From positions 20,051,482 to 20,115,481 of the forward strand of contig OU744451.1 in the NCBI GenBank assembly GCA_916610825.1: a stretch of 64,000 nucleotides of DNA. Direction: 5' to 3'. The notes under the pieces were generated by a model, which was not told the origin of the DNA, did not search any database, and was given only the letters and a program-made list of their open reading frames with translations. Position 1 is the stretch's first letter. Each line of letters begins with the position of its first letter. A program made the position numbers and the translations under genes. This document shows positions 24,101 to 39,100 of this stretch, one piece after another. The DNA is from Haliclystus octoradiatus (Eukaryota; Cnidaria; Staurozoa; Stauromedusae; Haliclystidae).

Positions 24101-27100
24101 ATAAAGCGATGTGTGATAGTAGAAAACGCATACGATCATATATCAACCAAGAAAGAAATGCAGCACCACTACAGACGTCATCAATAATTCAAGTAATAAA
24201 GACAGCCAGTCAAGAAGCAGATGATGTATTTGAAGACAGCTTCCAGACAATGGAAGAAATGATATCATCTGGACAAACACAAAATAGAAGAGACAGTGAA
24301 CAAGGTGCAACAAATTCGCAAAAGGAATTGACCAAGCAACCACTGCCTACACAACAAAGACGTAGCGTTGATGAAAGAAACCTAGATTTGACAAAGCATG
24401 AAGAAGCATTGGCAAAGCAGGAAGAAGCATTGACAAAGCATGAAGAAGCTACACCAACAAGAGTACCAAGTGGTACACCCATGGTTAGATATAAATTGAG
24501 TTTACCATTCTTTTCGGGAAAGTTAAAGGACTACAGAAAGTTCAGAACGACGTTCAAAACATTGGTAGACAAAGACAATACAGATCAGAATACAAAGCTG
24601 CATGTACTTCGCGGTAGACTAGAAAAGATACCGGCAAGGTTGATTTGGAACATGGAGAATTATGATCAAGCATGGAATAAATTAGACAAAACATACGGCC
24701 GCGAGGATCAAATCACAGACCTATGCTACAAAGAGTGAGATGATTTACGACCAGTAAGAAAAGGAGATGCGGCAGGATTTCTGAACTTTGCAACTACAGT
24801 GCAGGATATAGTCATCCAATTACAGAACGCCAACTGCGAAGCAGATCTGAAATCAATGGGACTACTGAAGACCATTGCATCAAAGATGACGGACGAAGAT
24901 AAGGAACGCTGGGGTAGAGAGGCCCGAGAAAACAAACAAAAAGAAACAGTGCTAGGACTTAACGAATGGTTGGAGAGTGAAAGCATAATCAAAAGTCAAG
25001 CATATTCTCTAGAGCCTAGTACTATGAAAACTAAGACTGGATCCTCACATGCTACACAAAGTAATAACTATACCAGAAAAAGGGAATGTTTCGTCTGCAC
25101 AGAAGATCATTTGGTAGAAGATTGCAAATCATTTCTAGATTCAACTATCGATGAAAGATGGTCAAAAGTAAAGCAAAATAGAGCGTGCTTCTGCTGTCTA
25201 AAAATGGGACATGGGATCAGAGAATGTCACAAGGTAAAGGAGTGCAATTCAGAAGGATGTACCAAGAAGCATCATGGTTTGATCCACAAAGAAGCAACAA
25301 TTTCAGCGGCATCAAAGGAAGATAATAATAAAAAGGTGCAACTGGCAACTACGAGAGTCATAGTAAAAGACAATCATGGTCGCTCAAAAGAAGCCAATGT
25401 CCTGATAGATGCTGGATCGCAACTCACCTTTATAAGAGAAGGATTTTCAAAAAGTTTGGGAATCCAAGGTATCAAAACAAACCTCAATTTGTCAGTGGTT
25501 GGAGGAGTAAGAACTACGACAACTACAAGAAAAGTGTGCATAAGCCTAAGTTCTGTAACAAACAAAGGATTGGAACAAGAAATCAAGGCGATTGAAATGA
25601 AAAAAATATGCGAAAATATCGTCAGCGTAAAAGATAAAGATTTAAATAAGTATGAACATTTGAAGGATGTGAAGTTCAATAATGTCAATGGCTCTGTCGA
25701 TATACTTATTGGTTGTGACAATCCACACTTTCATGTCGGTGAAACAAGGATGGGAAAGCCTGGCACACCAATTGCAATCAACACGATACTTGGATGGGTG
25801 GCATTTGGACCAACTAAGATGTCAACACAGGACTCAACAACAGCAGTGACGAATATGGCAAATGCAACAGAAGAGCAACAAGTGGATCTCACTTCATTCT
25901 GGAAGACAGAAACTTTCGGAGTCAATGGACAAGAAGAAACATCTACAACAATCAAGACAACATCGATCGAAGACATCAAAGCTGGCAAAATGCTGAGAGA
26001 ATCATGCAAGAAAGTCGGTGATAGGTATCAAATTGCCCTACCATGGAAAGAGAGTCCTACAACACTAGAAGACAACTACGAAATGGCCCTGAAAAGATTA
26101 GAGGCAACAGAAAGGAAACTCTCAAAGGACAATGACTTGGCACACGAATATGACAACAAGATCATGGAGTACGAAAAATTGGGTTTCGCAAGGAGATTGA
26201 CAGAAGAAGAGCTTAACAATTACAAAGGATCAAAATATTACATTGCTCACCATGCTGTTATCCGACGAGAGAAGGAATCCACTCCATTGAGGATCGTATT
26301 TGATGCTTCTGCCAAACACAACAATAAAAGCTTGAACGACAGATTGATGAAAGGTCCTGATCTGCTGAATTCACTCTTTGGAATAATTCTTCGATTCAAA
26401 GAAAACCACACGGCGCTTTGTACAGATATTTCCAAGATGTTTCCACGAGTGATGATGCCAATAGAAGACCAACATGTCCACAGATTTCTTTGGCGAAGTA
26501 TGGACACATCAAAGCGACCAACTGTATTTATGATGGAAAGAGTGACATTTGGTGACAAGCCAGCACCAGCTATGGCTCAAACTGTTTTGCTGAGAACGGC
26601 TGAAGACAATGAAAAAGAATTTCCATTAGGTGCCGCATCAGTGAATTCCTTCAGTACAAAAGAACAAGCTCCAAAGACAAAAGACGAAATCATCCAATTG
26701 TTGAAGAATGGAGGGTTCACAATGAAGAAATGGATTTCAAACAATAAGGACTTGTCAACAACATGTGATGATCAAAAAGCCAAAAAGATCATCAAAGAAA
26801 TCAGCATGGGGTGTGTAGAGGAAAAGGTTCTAGGAGCTGTGTGGAAACATGAGGAAGACATCGTCAAATTCAGGGTAAAAGACTTTGAAATTGATGTCCT
26901 GACTAAAAGATCAATTCTGAAAACGATAGCAGCACTGTTCGATCCAATTGGCCTGGCAGCAGCATTTCTTATAAAAGCAAAAATTGGAATGCAACACTTG
27001 TGGATAGAAGGTCTTGGTTGGGATGACAACATTGGAAAAGACACACAAGAATTCTGGCAGCAACTGTTTGAAGAAATGAAAACCTTGAATGAAGTGCAAT

Positions 27101-30100
27101 TCAAAAGATGTTTAACACCAACAAATGCAAAGGGTATACCAAGTCTGCATATATTTTGTGATGCCAGTGAAAATGCCTTTGCAGCATGTGCATACATCAG
27201 ATGGGAAGTCACAAGCGAAGAGAAGGAGGCTGAATCAACATTTGTAGCTGCAAAGACTAGAGTGGCACCCCTCAAACAGCTGACGATACCACGCCTAGAG
27301 TTACAAGGAGCAGTTCTAGCAACCAGATTGGCAAAAACAATACGTGAAGAATGTAGATTCAAGCTAGCCTACACACAATTCTGGTGTGATAGTACAGTAG
27401 TATTATCTTGGATCAAAAGTACAACGAAAGACCTGAAAACGTTCGTGGCAGTAAGAGTTGGAGAAATTCAAACTGAAAGCGACCCTTCTGAATGGCGTTA
27501 TTGTCCGACTACAGAGAATCCAGCAGATGAGGCAACACGTGGCATCTCGGTAAAAGCCCTGGAAGGAAGATGGCAACATGGCCCTGAATTTCTCCAATGC
27601 AAAGAAGAAACCTGGCCGGAAAACATCATAATCAAAGAGAAATCAGATGAAGGACGAAAACAACAAAAAATCACAATTAGCTGCGCAATCACGAAAGTAG
27701 AAGATGAACTACACATTCACAAATTCAACAGTTGGTCAAAAGTCAAGAGAACCATGTGCTATGTGTTCAGATTTATCAATATCTTAAAGAACAAGGGAAC
27801 AATGATCAACAAAGGACCGTTAGACAATGATGAACTACAAAGAGCAGAAATTTCACTTCTAAAGATAGCACAAAAAGAAATGCAGAATGACGTCAATAAA
27901 GGCCGGTATGAACAGTTAACTCCATTTGTTGACGAAAATGGGATAATCCGAGTTGGCGGAAAGATTGACAAAACAGCTACACTACCATACGACCAAAGAC
28001 ATCCGATCCTGATAGCAAGAAATAATGTGCTTTCAAGATTACTGATGATGCAGTGTCACAAAGATGTTCGTCACCATGGCACCGAAAGAGTATTGGCTCA
28101 AAGCAGATTACGATTCTGGATAGTACAAGGAAGACAATTGGCGAAATCCATTGCTACAAATTGCGTCACATGTAAAAGGCTCAGAAGTGTACCTGAAGAA
28201 CAACTGATGGCCGAACTACCAAGCTATAGATTGAAGCCTTTCAGTCCAACGTTTTGTTATGTCGGAATAGATTATTTTGGACCAATCACAGTCAAAATGA
28301 CAAGAAAACGAAGAGAGAAAAGATATGGTGCATTATTCACATGTCTTAACACAAGAGCAATTCATCTAGAAGTCGCTGAAGACATGTCAACAGAAGCGTT
28401 CTTACAAGTATTACGAAGATTTTATGCATGAAGAGGACAGCCAAAATTGATCAATTCTGACAATGGTTCAAACTTCGTAGGTGCAGAGAAAGAATTAAAA
28501 AAGATGATAGAAAACTGGGACAAAGATGCACTCACAGATTTCAATGCAGAAAGGCAAATTTCCTGGAAGTTCAACACGCCCTTGGCATCACATCATGGTG
28601 GGGTCTTTGAAGCAATGGTCAAGTTAGCTAAAAAAGCTATGAAGGCAACGATTGGGGATCATGTTCTAACGGAAGATAGTTTACACACACTACTTTGCGA
28701 GGTGGAACAATTAGTAAATTCTAGACCACTTGCACCCATGTCATCAGATCCTAACGATGGAGCATATTTAACACCAAATCATTTGTTATTGGGACGCTCA
28801 ACAGCAACAGAAAAACAAGGACCATTTGAAGAATCCAAAGATCCAAGTAAAAGATTTCTATTTATACAAACGTTGACGAACCTATTCTGGAAAAAGTGGA
28901 TAAGAGACTATCTACCGACGCTGATGAGACGAAAAAGGTGGTGCAAAGAACAGCGAAAGGTATCAATTGGTGATATAGTTTTAGTGATTGATTCAAATCT
29001 ACCTAGAGGGAAATGGCAAATGGCAAAAGTTATAGAAGTTTATCCAGCGAAAGACAATATGGTTAGGTCAGTTAAAGTTAAAACACAAAGTGGAGAATAC
29101 AATAGACCAATAACAAAACTATGCCTCTTGCTACCTATCGAATTACAATAAGATGAAAGATCTCCTAGATGCTTTCATGGTGGCGGGAATGTTCCGTATG
29201 ATGAAATATAATTAAAAATAATAATAATAGGCTAGACCTAGAAGCGTCAAACCTACGTGTTGTCGTAGCCTTATGATATAGACAGTTACTACGCGCCTAG
29301 ACTTTAGAACTTTTGTAGACTATAAAATATAACCACGTTTTTAGTATTAGAATAATTATATATGTATGTTTATGTTTTACGCCTTGTTGAGCAAAGTTAA
29401 TTGACTTATATTGTTCTATTATGTAAAATAAGAAGAATAGATTTGTAGACACCTTTGTTATGTTATTTTGTATATAAACTCGTTAATATGCCGGTAAAAT
29501 CAATTAGTAAAGTCGAAGAAAGAAGAAGGCTAATTCACGAAGACAGAAGAAGAAGATCAACACAGAAAGATATGAAAGACAGAAAACCCGTGGAAAATTA
29601 CCGATGTAAGAATCACTTATCACTTATATACATAATACTGTCTGTTTATATATCACAATATTTCTATATTTCTATATTTCGATATTTCGATATTTCTGTG
29701 TCTGTCCGCGACTTATGTACGTCTTACTGGCGATATAATACGGATAATCCGTTGTCGGGAAATTATGCAAACATTTGTGTCGAGATAACCGTGTACAGTA
29801 ACAAATTTGTTGTATGAAAAGTATGGGTCTATGACGTTGTTTTAAAATAATATACTTCATCAGATATTTTATTTGATATCCTTGCATTAAAAAATTCAGA
29901 GATTTTGAAAAATTTCATAGGTCGATAATCTAGCGGGCAGCCAAATCGAAGTCAAATTGAAATCCCCAGAACAAAAATATTTTGCTTTGAATTTAAAAGC
30001 TGCGTGTAAATTGTTTGAACAAGTGAAACTTAAAACTGAATCAGTTTTATGATAATTAAAACAATACGAAATACTGAGTTACATTGAATTACCAATATAA

Positions 30101-33100
30101 CTAGGCCAGACAAAATATGTTTTGAAATCAAAGAAACGTAGACCTATTTCATGTAGTGTTGATATCAGCAATACATATAGCGCGGCACAAACGCTATGAA
30201 ATTAAAGAGACTTTAGGTCTTAATTTAATTTATTAATGAAACCAAATGCCGTTCATTACTTTTACCAAAATCGAGATACAAAACATTTCACTCTTAAAAA
30301 GGCTATTTTGATATATAACTTGTGAGAACACTGAGCAAACAATCTGTTTTGAAATGAATAATCTATCGCGGGGCATAAAAACAAATTAACTTGCAAGAAT
30401 TTTCAAAATGACGTTGGCGTTCGATCAATTCGAAAAATATTCAAAGTTCGAATAGATTATCTGTCTACAGTTTAAAATTATAGAGTTTAGAATTAATCAA
30501 GGCATTGCACAAAAGTATTTCTATAATTTATTATTTAATATAAAAAAACGAATCATTTGGTTTTGAGCAGCAAGGCTTTTATTTCGGATTTTGCTTCCAT
30601 AATTAACGAAGGAATTATAGGCATCGATAAAAATTAAAATTTCATTTTGTTGACTTGCTATACGAATAAGACACAGTATGTTACTACAGTTTCGAGAATA
30701 AAAATAGCGGTGTCTTGTTATTATCGTTGATCAACATTTAATAAAGTAAATTTCAGGTATATCAAATTTAACAAAGTTAAATTGAATTGAGCGTATGATT
30801 TGTGATAAATAATAATAATTATAATATTTTCAGCGTTCAAAAATTTTGCTTTGAATTTAAAAGCACAAAAACATAATTTAAAAACATTTTTAAATAGTTA
30901 ATACAGTTTGGATGAGTGTAACAAACCTTGTGTTACAAAAATAAAAAGCGAAAAGGTTGCATGAAATAATCGATCATAGCAAACAATATTTATTAAAATA
31001 CAACTTACCATTTTCCAAATGAGATCCAAATAAAAACTATACGAGCGGCATAATCTCCGAACAACATTTAAATACATAATAGCGGGTTCTCTGAGTTAAT
31101 ACACCAATCAATAATAAGTTAACAACCATATTTTATCGAAGGAGAATGTACGCCCGATAAGAATAAAATAAAGATTGTCTTTTATTCGAAATAATTCTGA
31201 CAAAAATGATCATTTCATATCGTGATCAAATGCATGGTAAAGTAGATTCATTTTCTACATAGTAAATTATCCTTTTCGTCAGACATCATAACATGAGCAT
31301 TTAATTATTACCATCGGCTGTGGTATTTTATATCTTTGAAGCTGCACTAAACATTTCAACTCTTTAAACCATCGCGTCCGTTTCAATAAATTCTGAATAA
31401 ATATGCATATCACGAATCTGGCAAAATGAGTTGTTTTCGTTTTTCTATCAAAATAATTAATTTATTCATAATCATCTTTCCTTTCATTCGACATCTGTAA
31501 TGTTTTATAAATAGCGCGTAGAAATATTGACAACAAGATGTAACATAATATCAATATCGAATTAGTATAGCGATTTATTATAGAATTTTATTTCCTTTTA
31601 AAAGAATGTTGATGCTATTATTTTGGAAAATTTGATAACAAGAACCACTATCAGACCAATTTTTCAGATCTTTTTTTTACTTATAAAATTTTATTTTCAA
31701 CGAACTCTTAGTATTTTGATAGACTGCCATGAAAATCACAGGCATACTTGCAGAGATTGCAAAGATCAAAAATATATAGGCTCATATACTATCATATCAT
31801 AATATTTTCAGAATATATATATAATTTGAAATCAATACACGCGCTGTCGCCTTGTTCAGTAATACGTTGTCGAAGCAGTAGGTTTGTTGATTAGTACAGT
31901 CAAAGCGCGTACAACAGTATGTAAGGGGTTGGCTTATTGGTTAATGCTCTGGTATTACAATGTCAGGGTCGTCAGTTCAAATCCGCCATTCGGCAATTTT
32001 TATCAACGATTTTTCTGATTTTTTTTTAATATGAAGCAGTAAATCATTGTTAATTAGCAAAAGATATCGTTTGATCATGTTAATAACAGAAATTAGTGGA
32101 CCATGTGTCTTGTCGAAGCTAAATTAATTTAATACTGAATATATTGCATGCAATGCCACGAGTTTGACCAGCCACACCTTGACGGCGTTATTTTGTGAAC
32201 ACCACATTAGTGTTGTATATATTGCAATAAAGATTTATGAATTCGAACCGAACGCGATCCGATCGTATCAGGTCAGATTCGGGTTAATATTTTAGGTCTT
32301 CGGATCGGATCGGATTTGAAGTGATTTTTTATGGATAGTTTCAGATTTCGAAATTTGACTGAGTATTTGTAATTTATAATAATTAATGTGTTCTGGCTTC
32401 CTTTCAACACATAAAATAAAGTTTTTCTATGTAGACAAAGCTACGTTAAATTATACATTTCAATCGACTCAATTGATGTGAAATAAATTAAATTTTTATT
32501 AAAGGAATGATTAAGATGTATTGATTAATGCTACATCGTTTCAATGCGTATTGTGTCTCATGTTCTCCTCCAGAGTTCATACTCCGTATTATACAGCGAT
32601 AGTCAGCTTAGTTAATTGTTTAATTATAAGTGATCTGAAAGTTTTATCATAGAAGGTCCATTATGGACTACACTCATTGCTAGTATATAATAATACTGTA
32701 TAAATAGACAAGTTTCATAAGAATAGTATAATCACATAGTTAATAGCATTTATTTACGATTTGTATTTTGTTTCATTATTTAGTGAATTTTACAGTTTAA
32801 TATAATCTCAGTCAATCTATGGCGTCTTTAATTTGGCCTTAGACTTCAGAACACCTTGAGAGTGTCTGCAAATATTTGACCCAGAATTTTCCTGGTCAAG
32901 CAATTTAAACTGTCCTTAATTCTACATAGAGTAATTAGTTTCATCCTTATGCACTTCTTATTCGGTTTTATTAATTATATACCTTATGAATAATTAATAG
33001 ATTCAGAATACTTTTTAATTATAAAAACAATTGTGCCTGCAGCGGGGCCTGCAGGAATTCTATTGTTCAATAATTGTGCCTGCAGCCGCCGCTTCCAATA

Positions 33101-36100
33101 GTCCCAACAATTTCTACCCCTGAAAAAAGATGCAGTTTTTATAATATTTGCATGACAATTACTCCCTCCTACAATAAAAGTTGAACCGTTTGCATAATGT
33201 AATCGCTGGAAAAATTTCGAAGCAAAATTAAGAATCCCAGAAGGAAAATTATTTTATCAGACCCTGACTGTACCTCATGATCCTCTTCGGGATGTTCAGA
33301 TATCTTTCCAGCAACTGTTTCTGAAAACTCAGAAAACATTTTTCCAATTTTCTCTTGTATAATATCAATGGTATTCTTTTGACTCTTCTCAAAAGCCTTG
33401 ACGAAGCTAAGAAATAAAAATTTGACATTTTATAATATGGATATCATTAGTAAACCTTTTGTCCTGTCTACATATTATTATATTGTAAAATACAGCGTTT
33501 AGACCGTGGCCTCACTTCAATGGGAACAGGTTATTGCGGCCTCTCAACAAATTGGCTCGACTCTTTTACATATATGGCTCTGGAGTGACATACACATTAA
33601 ATGGCCCTTTATTTAACGCCACACTAAAATAGGTAGGAATTCTTACATAAAACATTGTACTCCGAACTTGAATAGAGGAATACAGCAACAATACTTTCTA
33701 GCACTTGAAATATCAATATCACTTTAAAATATAGTAGCCTATAACTAGCACTTAATTTATTACAAAGATAGACATTTTTCATCGCACACATTAATGAAAG
33801 CGCGCTTAATAATCTTAATTTCAACATCAGACAATTGTTTTTAGCACTTCTCCGTTAAGTTGGTCTGATCCGATTAGAAAACAATTGGAAGGCCTTGATG
33901 AAATATTTTGTTGTTATTGACCAATTAAACTGTCATGGAAGTTGGAGTCCGAGAAAAATGAAATTGTATCACACACAAAGAAAGTTGTTTCAACACTTCT
34001 GTCTCAAACCTTTCGAATGAAATAAAAGGACATATTTAAATCCACGATATCGGAATTGCATTTACAACTAAGGGTGTACTTCATTTTAAGCGAAGAAAGT
34101 TGTGGCGTGCCACATGTTTTTTGTTATAATGACTTGTGACACTTGTCATTTGTTTCCACTGTCACTACATGTTGATTTTATTTCTTTTCCTTCGGTATCA
34201 ACGTAAAGATCCATAAAGCAGTACCGCTGTACCGTAAATATAAAAAAATATCCATAATATTCATGCCATTAAATTTGGTTCAGTAAAAGCATATAAATAT
34301 ATGATCAAAAACCCTGTGGCCTTTGCTGTTTACATTTTTCCAAAGTTAGATCACAAATGATCAAATCAAGCGCGCCAAGTATTTGTTAAAGTGCTCATAA
34401 GTATTTGAATCACAAATGATGAAATTGGTGCTCTAACCAGCTGTTTAGGTCATCCCGTCTAGTACAGGTCCTATACAGAAATCCTATTGAATGAAGTGTT
34501 TAAGCCAATTAAGTTCGCAAAACCATTATTTAAGAACACAAATAAATTAAACCCATACTACATAGACGGTCCCTTTTATCACAGACCACAATTTTGTGTA
34601 AAAACAAAAAAAACTTACTTTGCAAAATGATTTGTCATTTCCTTTGAAATATCTTTCACAGTAAGCTTTGAATCAGTATTTTTTTGCAGAAGATCTACAG
34701 CTTTGCGTAAATCTTTAGCAAGCGGTTCTTGTCCCTTGGTTTGGTCCGTCTTTATATTTCCAAGATGCGATTCTAATTGACGAAGGTCTGGAATAAATGA
34801 TTAATAACAGGTTAGAGGTTAGCACAAGTAGAGATTTGATACTTCTGTGTTGGTAGACACCTAAGTGGGATATTTGTTTTTCATATTTTTTATTTGTTCT
34901 TTCGCATTAGCCAAGTTTTAACAAGTTGACACTGTCAACAAAGGGATTTCAATGCCACATTTTTTGCGTTCTTCTATTGCAGTGTAACCCCCTTAAACGC
35001 AATCTGGACAGCAGAAATTCCCAATTATTTGCAACCAGGCTTTGAAACTCTATAAATAATTTTCTGTAATAATAAAGTCCTTGCTAAACACTTTCTGATA
35101 AGTTTTGCAAATTCAGTTAAATGCAATGGAAATCATTGACAATTTTGACTAGCACTCAAGCAGGTTAAATTGTATTACAATATATATTGTATCAGCTTCC
35201 TATAATAAAGTTAAACAAAAGCGCCCTTCACTGATCTGTCAATTATTGGATAATGTAGGACAAATTTTCATGCTCTACAATGCTCTTACAGCTTGGGGTA
35301 GAATTTATCTGTAAGCAGACACGCACAAACAAGCATTTGTCCAAGACAAATGGGCCCTTTCCAAATTCAAGTATGGGTATGTACTGTCAGATGTCTCAAA
35401 CTATACAATTATGTGCATCTCATGTGCCACACAATTATAAAATTTACAATGATATAACAGCCAGTCATGAGAGGAAGACAAATTGACCACTATAGACAGG
35501 GGGCCTTTATATACAGGGTTGACTCGATAGAAATGTTATTTTAGACATACAGAGAGAAAGGTGTTGAAATTTTTTCAATGCCTGCGGCCACATAAATCTG
35601 CCAAGCAAGCAATCGGAACTGACATTATTTAAAGCTTGAGAATACTTTTTTTAAATGTGCTTGCAGGAATTTCATTGTTCAATAATTGTGCCTGTAACCG
35701 CCGGCCCCAGTGGTCCCAACATTTTTTACCCCTGCAAAGAGTGACCATATACAGTAGACAGGTAGCTGTTGTATAGAGGTGACCGTCAAGGTTAAAGGTT
35801 TCGCTTTTATCTCGAAAATACTTACATTCTGATGTACCACTTGAGAACGCATTGTTCAATTGCGACAACATTAAATTGGAAGTCTTGTTAAAAGAAGGTA
35901 CAAGATTATTTCTGATTTCATCTCGGAACGTTGACGTAATGGTCTTGTGCATGGCATTAGAACAGGACTGTGCAAATGCATTGGATACATCCTGAAACAT
36001 GTAATTAAATGAATATTACACAGTTTACTAATGTAGCATATTCAACAGTGTATGTCAAACTGGTTCTAAAAGTCTTGCTATTGCGCGACCATGGCTGATA

Positions 36101-39100
36101 ATCCATGTGGAAGCAGCTCATGAAGTATTAGCCTGTGTACCAGCACCAAGGTTTGTTCTGAAACCATAGGGTCTGTGAACTAATATGTGATTTTTAGCCC
36201 AACATTTCCCCATGAGTTTGGGATATAATTTATGCGTTACGTCGTATTATCATTAAGATCATTGTCGCTGCTAGTAACTATGACGTGTCTGACAAAAAGT
36301 TGTTATTTTATGACAATTGATATTTTGTGACAGAGTGTGAGTTAATTTAACAAAATTATATAGGTGTTACTTACAATGGACTAAAAAACACATTACTTCT
36401 CAGAGCCTATGACTTCAGAAGCAAGCCTCGGGGCTGGTACGCAGGCTAGTGAAGTCTTTGATTGTGAAATAGATGGCACTTCATGAACAGTTCATTAGAA
36501 ATGACAATTCAGCGATGAATAACTTGCATGAGCAATTCTTCATGAACATGACAGCGAAATGTCCACTAAGTGTCTGTTTCATGAACTGTACTTTGTAATT
36601 TTATTATTAGCAGTTGTTATTACTGTAATACTGATTGATTATTTATCGCTGTAAACAAAAATATAAATAAAGTTCCAACATTTGAAAGTTCTATAAACTG
36701 TACATGGCTTTTATTTTTACACTGTAAAAAACATGATAGATCTACATTCAGAATAAGATAATTATCTGTTTACCTTGCTCTTGGCAATATTCTCCATGTC
36801 TTCTCGGACTTTTTTCTCAATTGAAGACATTTTCTAAAGAAAGATAAATATGAACAAGCATTTGATTGATTTTATAAAAATGGATGATTTTAAACAGAGG
36901 TTAGATACTGGATGAAATTTTATAAATATTACTACTACACATTCTAAAATTGAAATCAATAAAAATTAAATCAAACAGATTGTGAGATAGCGCTAGTCTC
37001 CTAGAGGATATTTCAATATAATTTTTTCTTCTGTGATCGTTTTGTTACCTACAATCGTTCGTTGTTATTCTGAGGGGTATTAGTCAATTTCTGCCTTCAA
37101 ATTAATAGCTCTCCTTAATAAGGGAGAAAGATTTCCCTGAGACGGAAAATCAAAGTTTGGGCAATTTCCAGTTCATGAACTCATGAACATTTTTCGCAGG
37201 GGAAATTTCAAACTGTTAACAAAAATAAAATTACTGAAACCACCCCTGCGAAAAAAATCCATGAGTTTATGAACAGTTCATGAACTTCATGAACAGTTCA
37301 TGAACATTTTTTTGTTAGTTCATGAACAGTTCATGAACAGTCACAAAGAGTTCATGAACACTTCATGAACCAGTAGTTCATGAACTCATGAACTTTTTTC
37401 GCAGGGGCATCCAAGATGTTTGCACTTACAACAACAACTTCAGCGTTAACTTTATCCATTGATGATCTTATGGTGTTATTTAGAGCTGCAGAAAAAATAC
37501 ACGAGAAATTCACAACATGGAAATGATAACCATTATACAATGTGCATTGCACTATAACAAAAATTCTTCGATCAATCTGATTGGTTTAGAGTTACAAGCC
37601 AACTCACCATATCAACGCAGAACAAACTACGGTTTGAAAACAACGCAATCGATCATTCAATTCAAACTTGATATCACAGAAATAAGAATTTACAATTTTA
37701 TCAGGAATTTTCAAAAACTTGAACAAACTATGAATTAGATGGTCCAATAAATTGTAGATTTTGCAACTTATTATAGATTTGCGTATACCATGCCGATTGT
37801 ATTTGCATTTTAGTTAAGAAATGCTTTGCGTAAAATCACTGTCCTCGTAAAATCTATTGTAAAAGCTAAAGTGATTGTTCTGTTTCATCTGTTTAACAAC
37901 TCAACTGAGCTTTGCAAATTACTGTCATTGCCAGGGCCCGGCAAAAGATTCAGCCTTCCGGAATCCTAGGGGCATTTCAACATTTTCTCCCAAATTTTTT
38001 GTTGTTGAAGATTGACCAACAAATCATAAAATTATCAATTTCATTTTGAATTTGCTGTAACCTTTCAGAATCTAGGATTGCAGGATACCTATTTTTGTCA
38101 GGCCCTTGACATTGCTATCTTATTCAGTCGTATAGATCAGAATTATAGGATTATAAGATTATCAGATATGGAGTCAGTCAGTAATAAATAACTTTAACTA
38201 ATTGGCAAAAATCATGAAAGGATCAAATTGTAGAAAAATATGAAATAAGAAGATCAATACATTAAAAAATCTGATATATTGTCTGGCTACAAACAACCTT
38301 ATGAAATTGACTGCGTTTTAACTCACTAGGTAAAATTGATTCTCTCATGCCCTCTTTTATTGTGGAGACGGTTTTCTCCTTAATTGTGGCCAGCAAAGGT
38401 GCTGAGAAGGTTTGAAGCAAATGTGCTTCTCTTTCTTGACTACCATATTTCATTTCGTTAAAATGAGCATCTAATTTAGTATCTAATGAAATATGTTAAA
38501 GGAAACAATCAATAGTGGGTAACTAGATTACAAGCATAAATGAAAGTAGCACAATCAACCTCAAGTGAGCCAAGTAATGCAGACATTATCGCCTTTTTGA
38601 AGATGTCTGTAATGGAGACGTCTGTACCACATTAAACCTGTGAAAACAGTTCATGGACGTTAGATGGCCTGATTTCATGAAGTGTTTATTCAAAGTTTAT
38701 GGACTGTTTGTAAAGCCCTGGCCAATAAATCTTCACTAATCCACATAACATATCACTGATGTTGACAAAAATGAAATAAAATAAATCCTACCAATGTTGA
38801 TGAAAGTAAAAGTTCATTCGGCCACAGCCAAGATCATCTTCATCATCATCATCATCATTTATTGAGTAAACCTATCCAAGCCAATTCAGGCTTTTTCATT
38901 GAAGATGTTGATCCTACCAATGACTAAATCTTACCAATGTTGGCTAAATAAAAAGTAATTCGGCCGGGGCTCAAGGTGTCCATGCTGAAGTTTTCAGAAA
39001 TAAATTAATGGTCCATGAATTCAGTCAGATTCAGAATTCTTCTGCTAGAGGTATGACTCTTTCATAGAGCAATGCTGGTAAATGGCTCTTATAATTGATC

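Larger units (their letters stand above)
23214..32853 (+). mobile_element. BEL/Pao LTR retrotransposon, split by a Helitron in its 3' LTR
   Basis: Two LTRs of 593 bp (TGTTCCGTATG .. CTTCAGAACA) flank one gag-pol frame. The target duplication CCTTG is present at 23209-23213 and 32854-32858. The 3' LTR is in two pieces, 29190-29612 (423 bp) and 32684-32853 (170 bp), which add up to exactly the 5' LTR length. By eye the LTRs differ at about four positions, so the insertion is fairly young. Without the inserted block the element is 6569 bp. It sits in an EDC4 intron in antisense orientation to EDC4. Confidence 0.95.

Noticed and set aside
24143-27971. Several antisense frames over the BEL gag-pol (for example 26772-27362)
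   Set aside because: They lie opposite a coding frame with clear domains and show no family features of their own.
29455-29817. 120-codon plus-strand frame
   Set aside because: It runs from the LTR into the Helitron and is an accident of the insertion.
31700-32100. AT-rich stretch as a replication origin
   Set aside because: The whole window is AT-rich and nothing specific marks this part.
38298-38326. Alternative donor extending EDC4 exon 38327-38482 to AAG|gttgtt
   Set aside because: It breaks phase with the next exon, while CCTA|gtgagt keeps phase and matches consensus.
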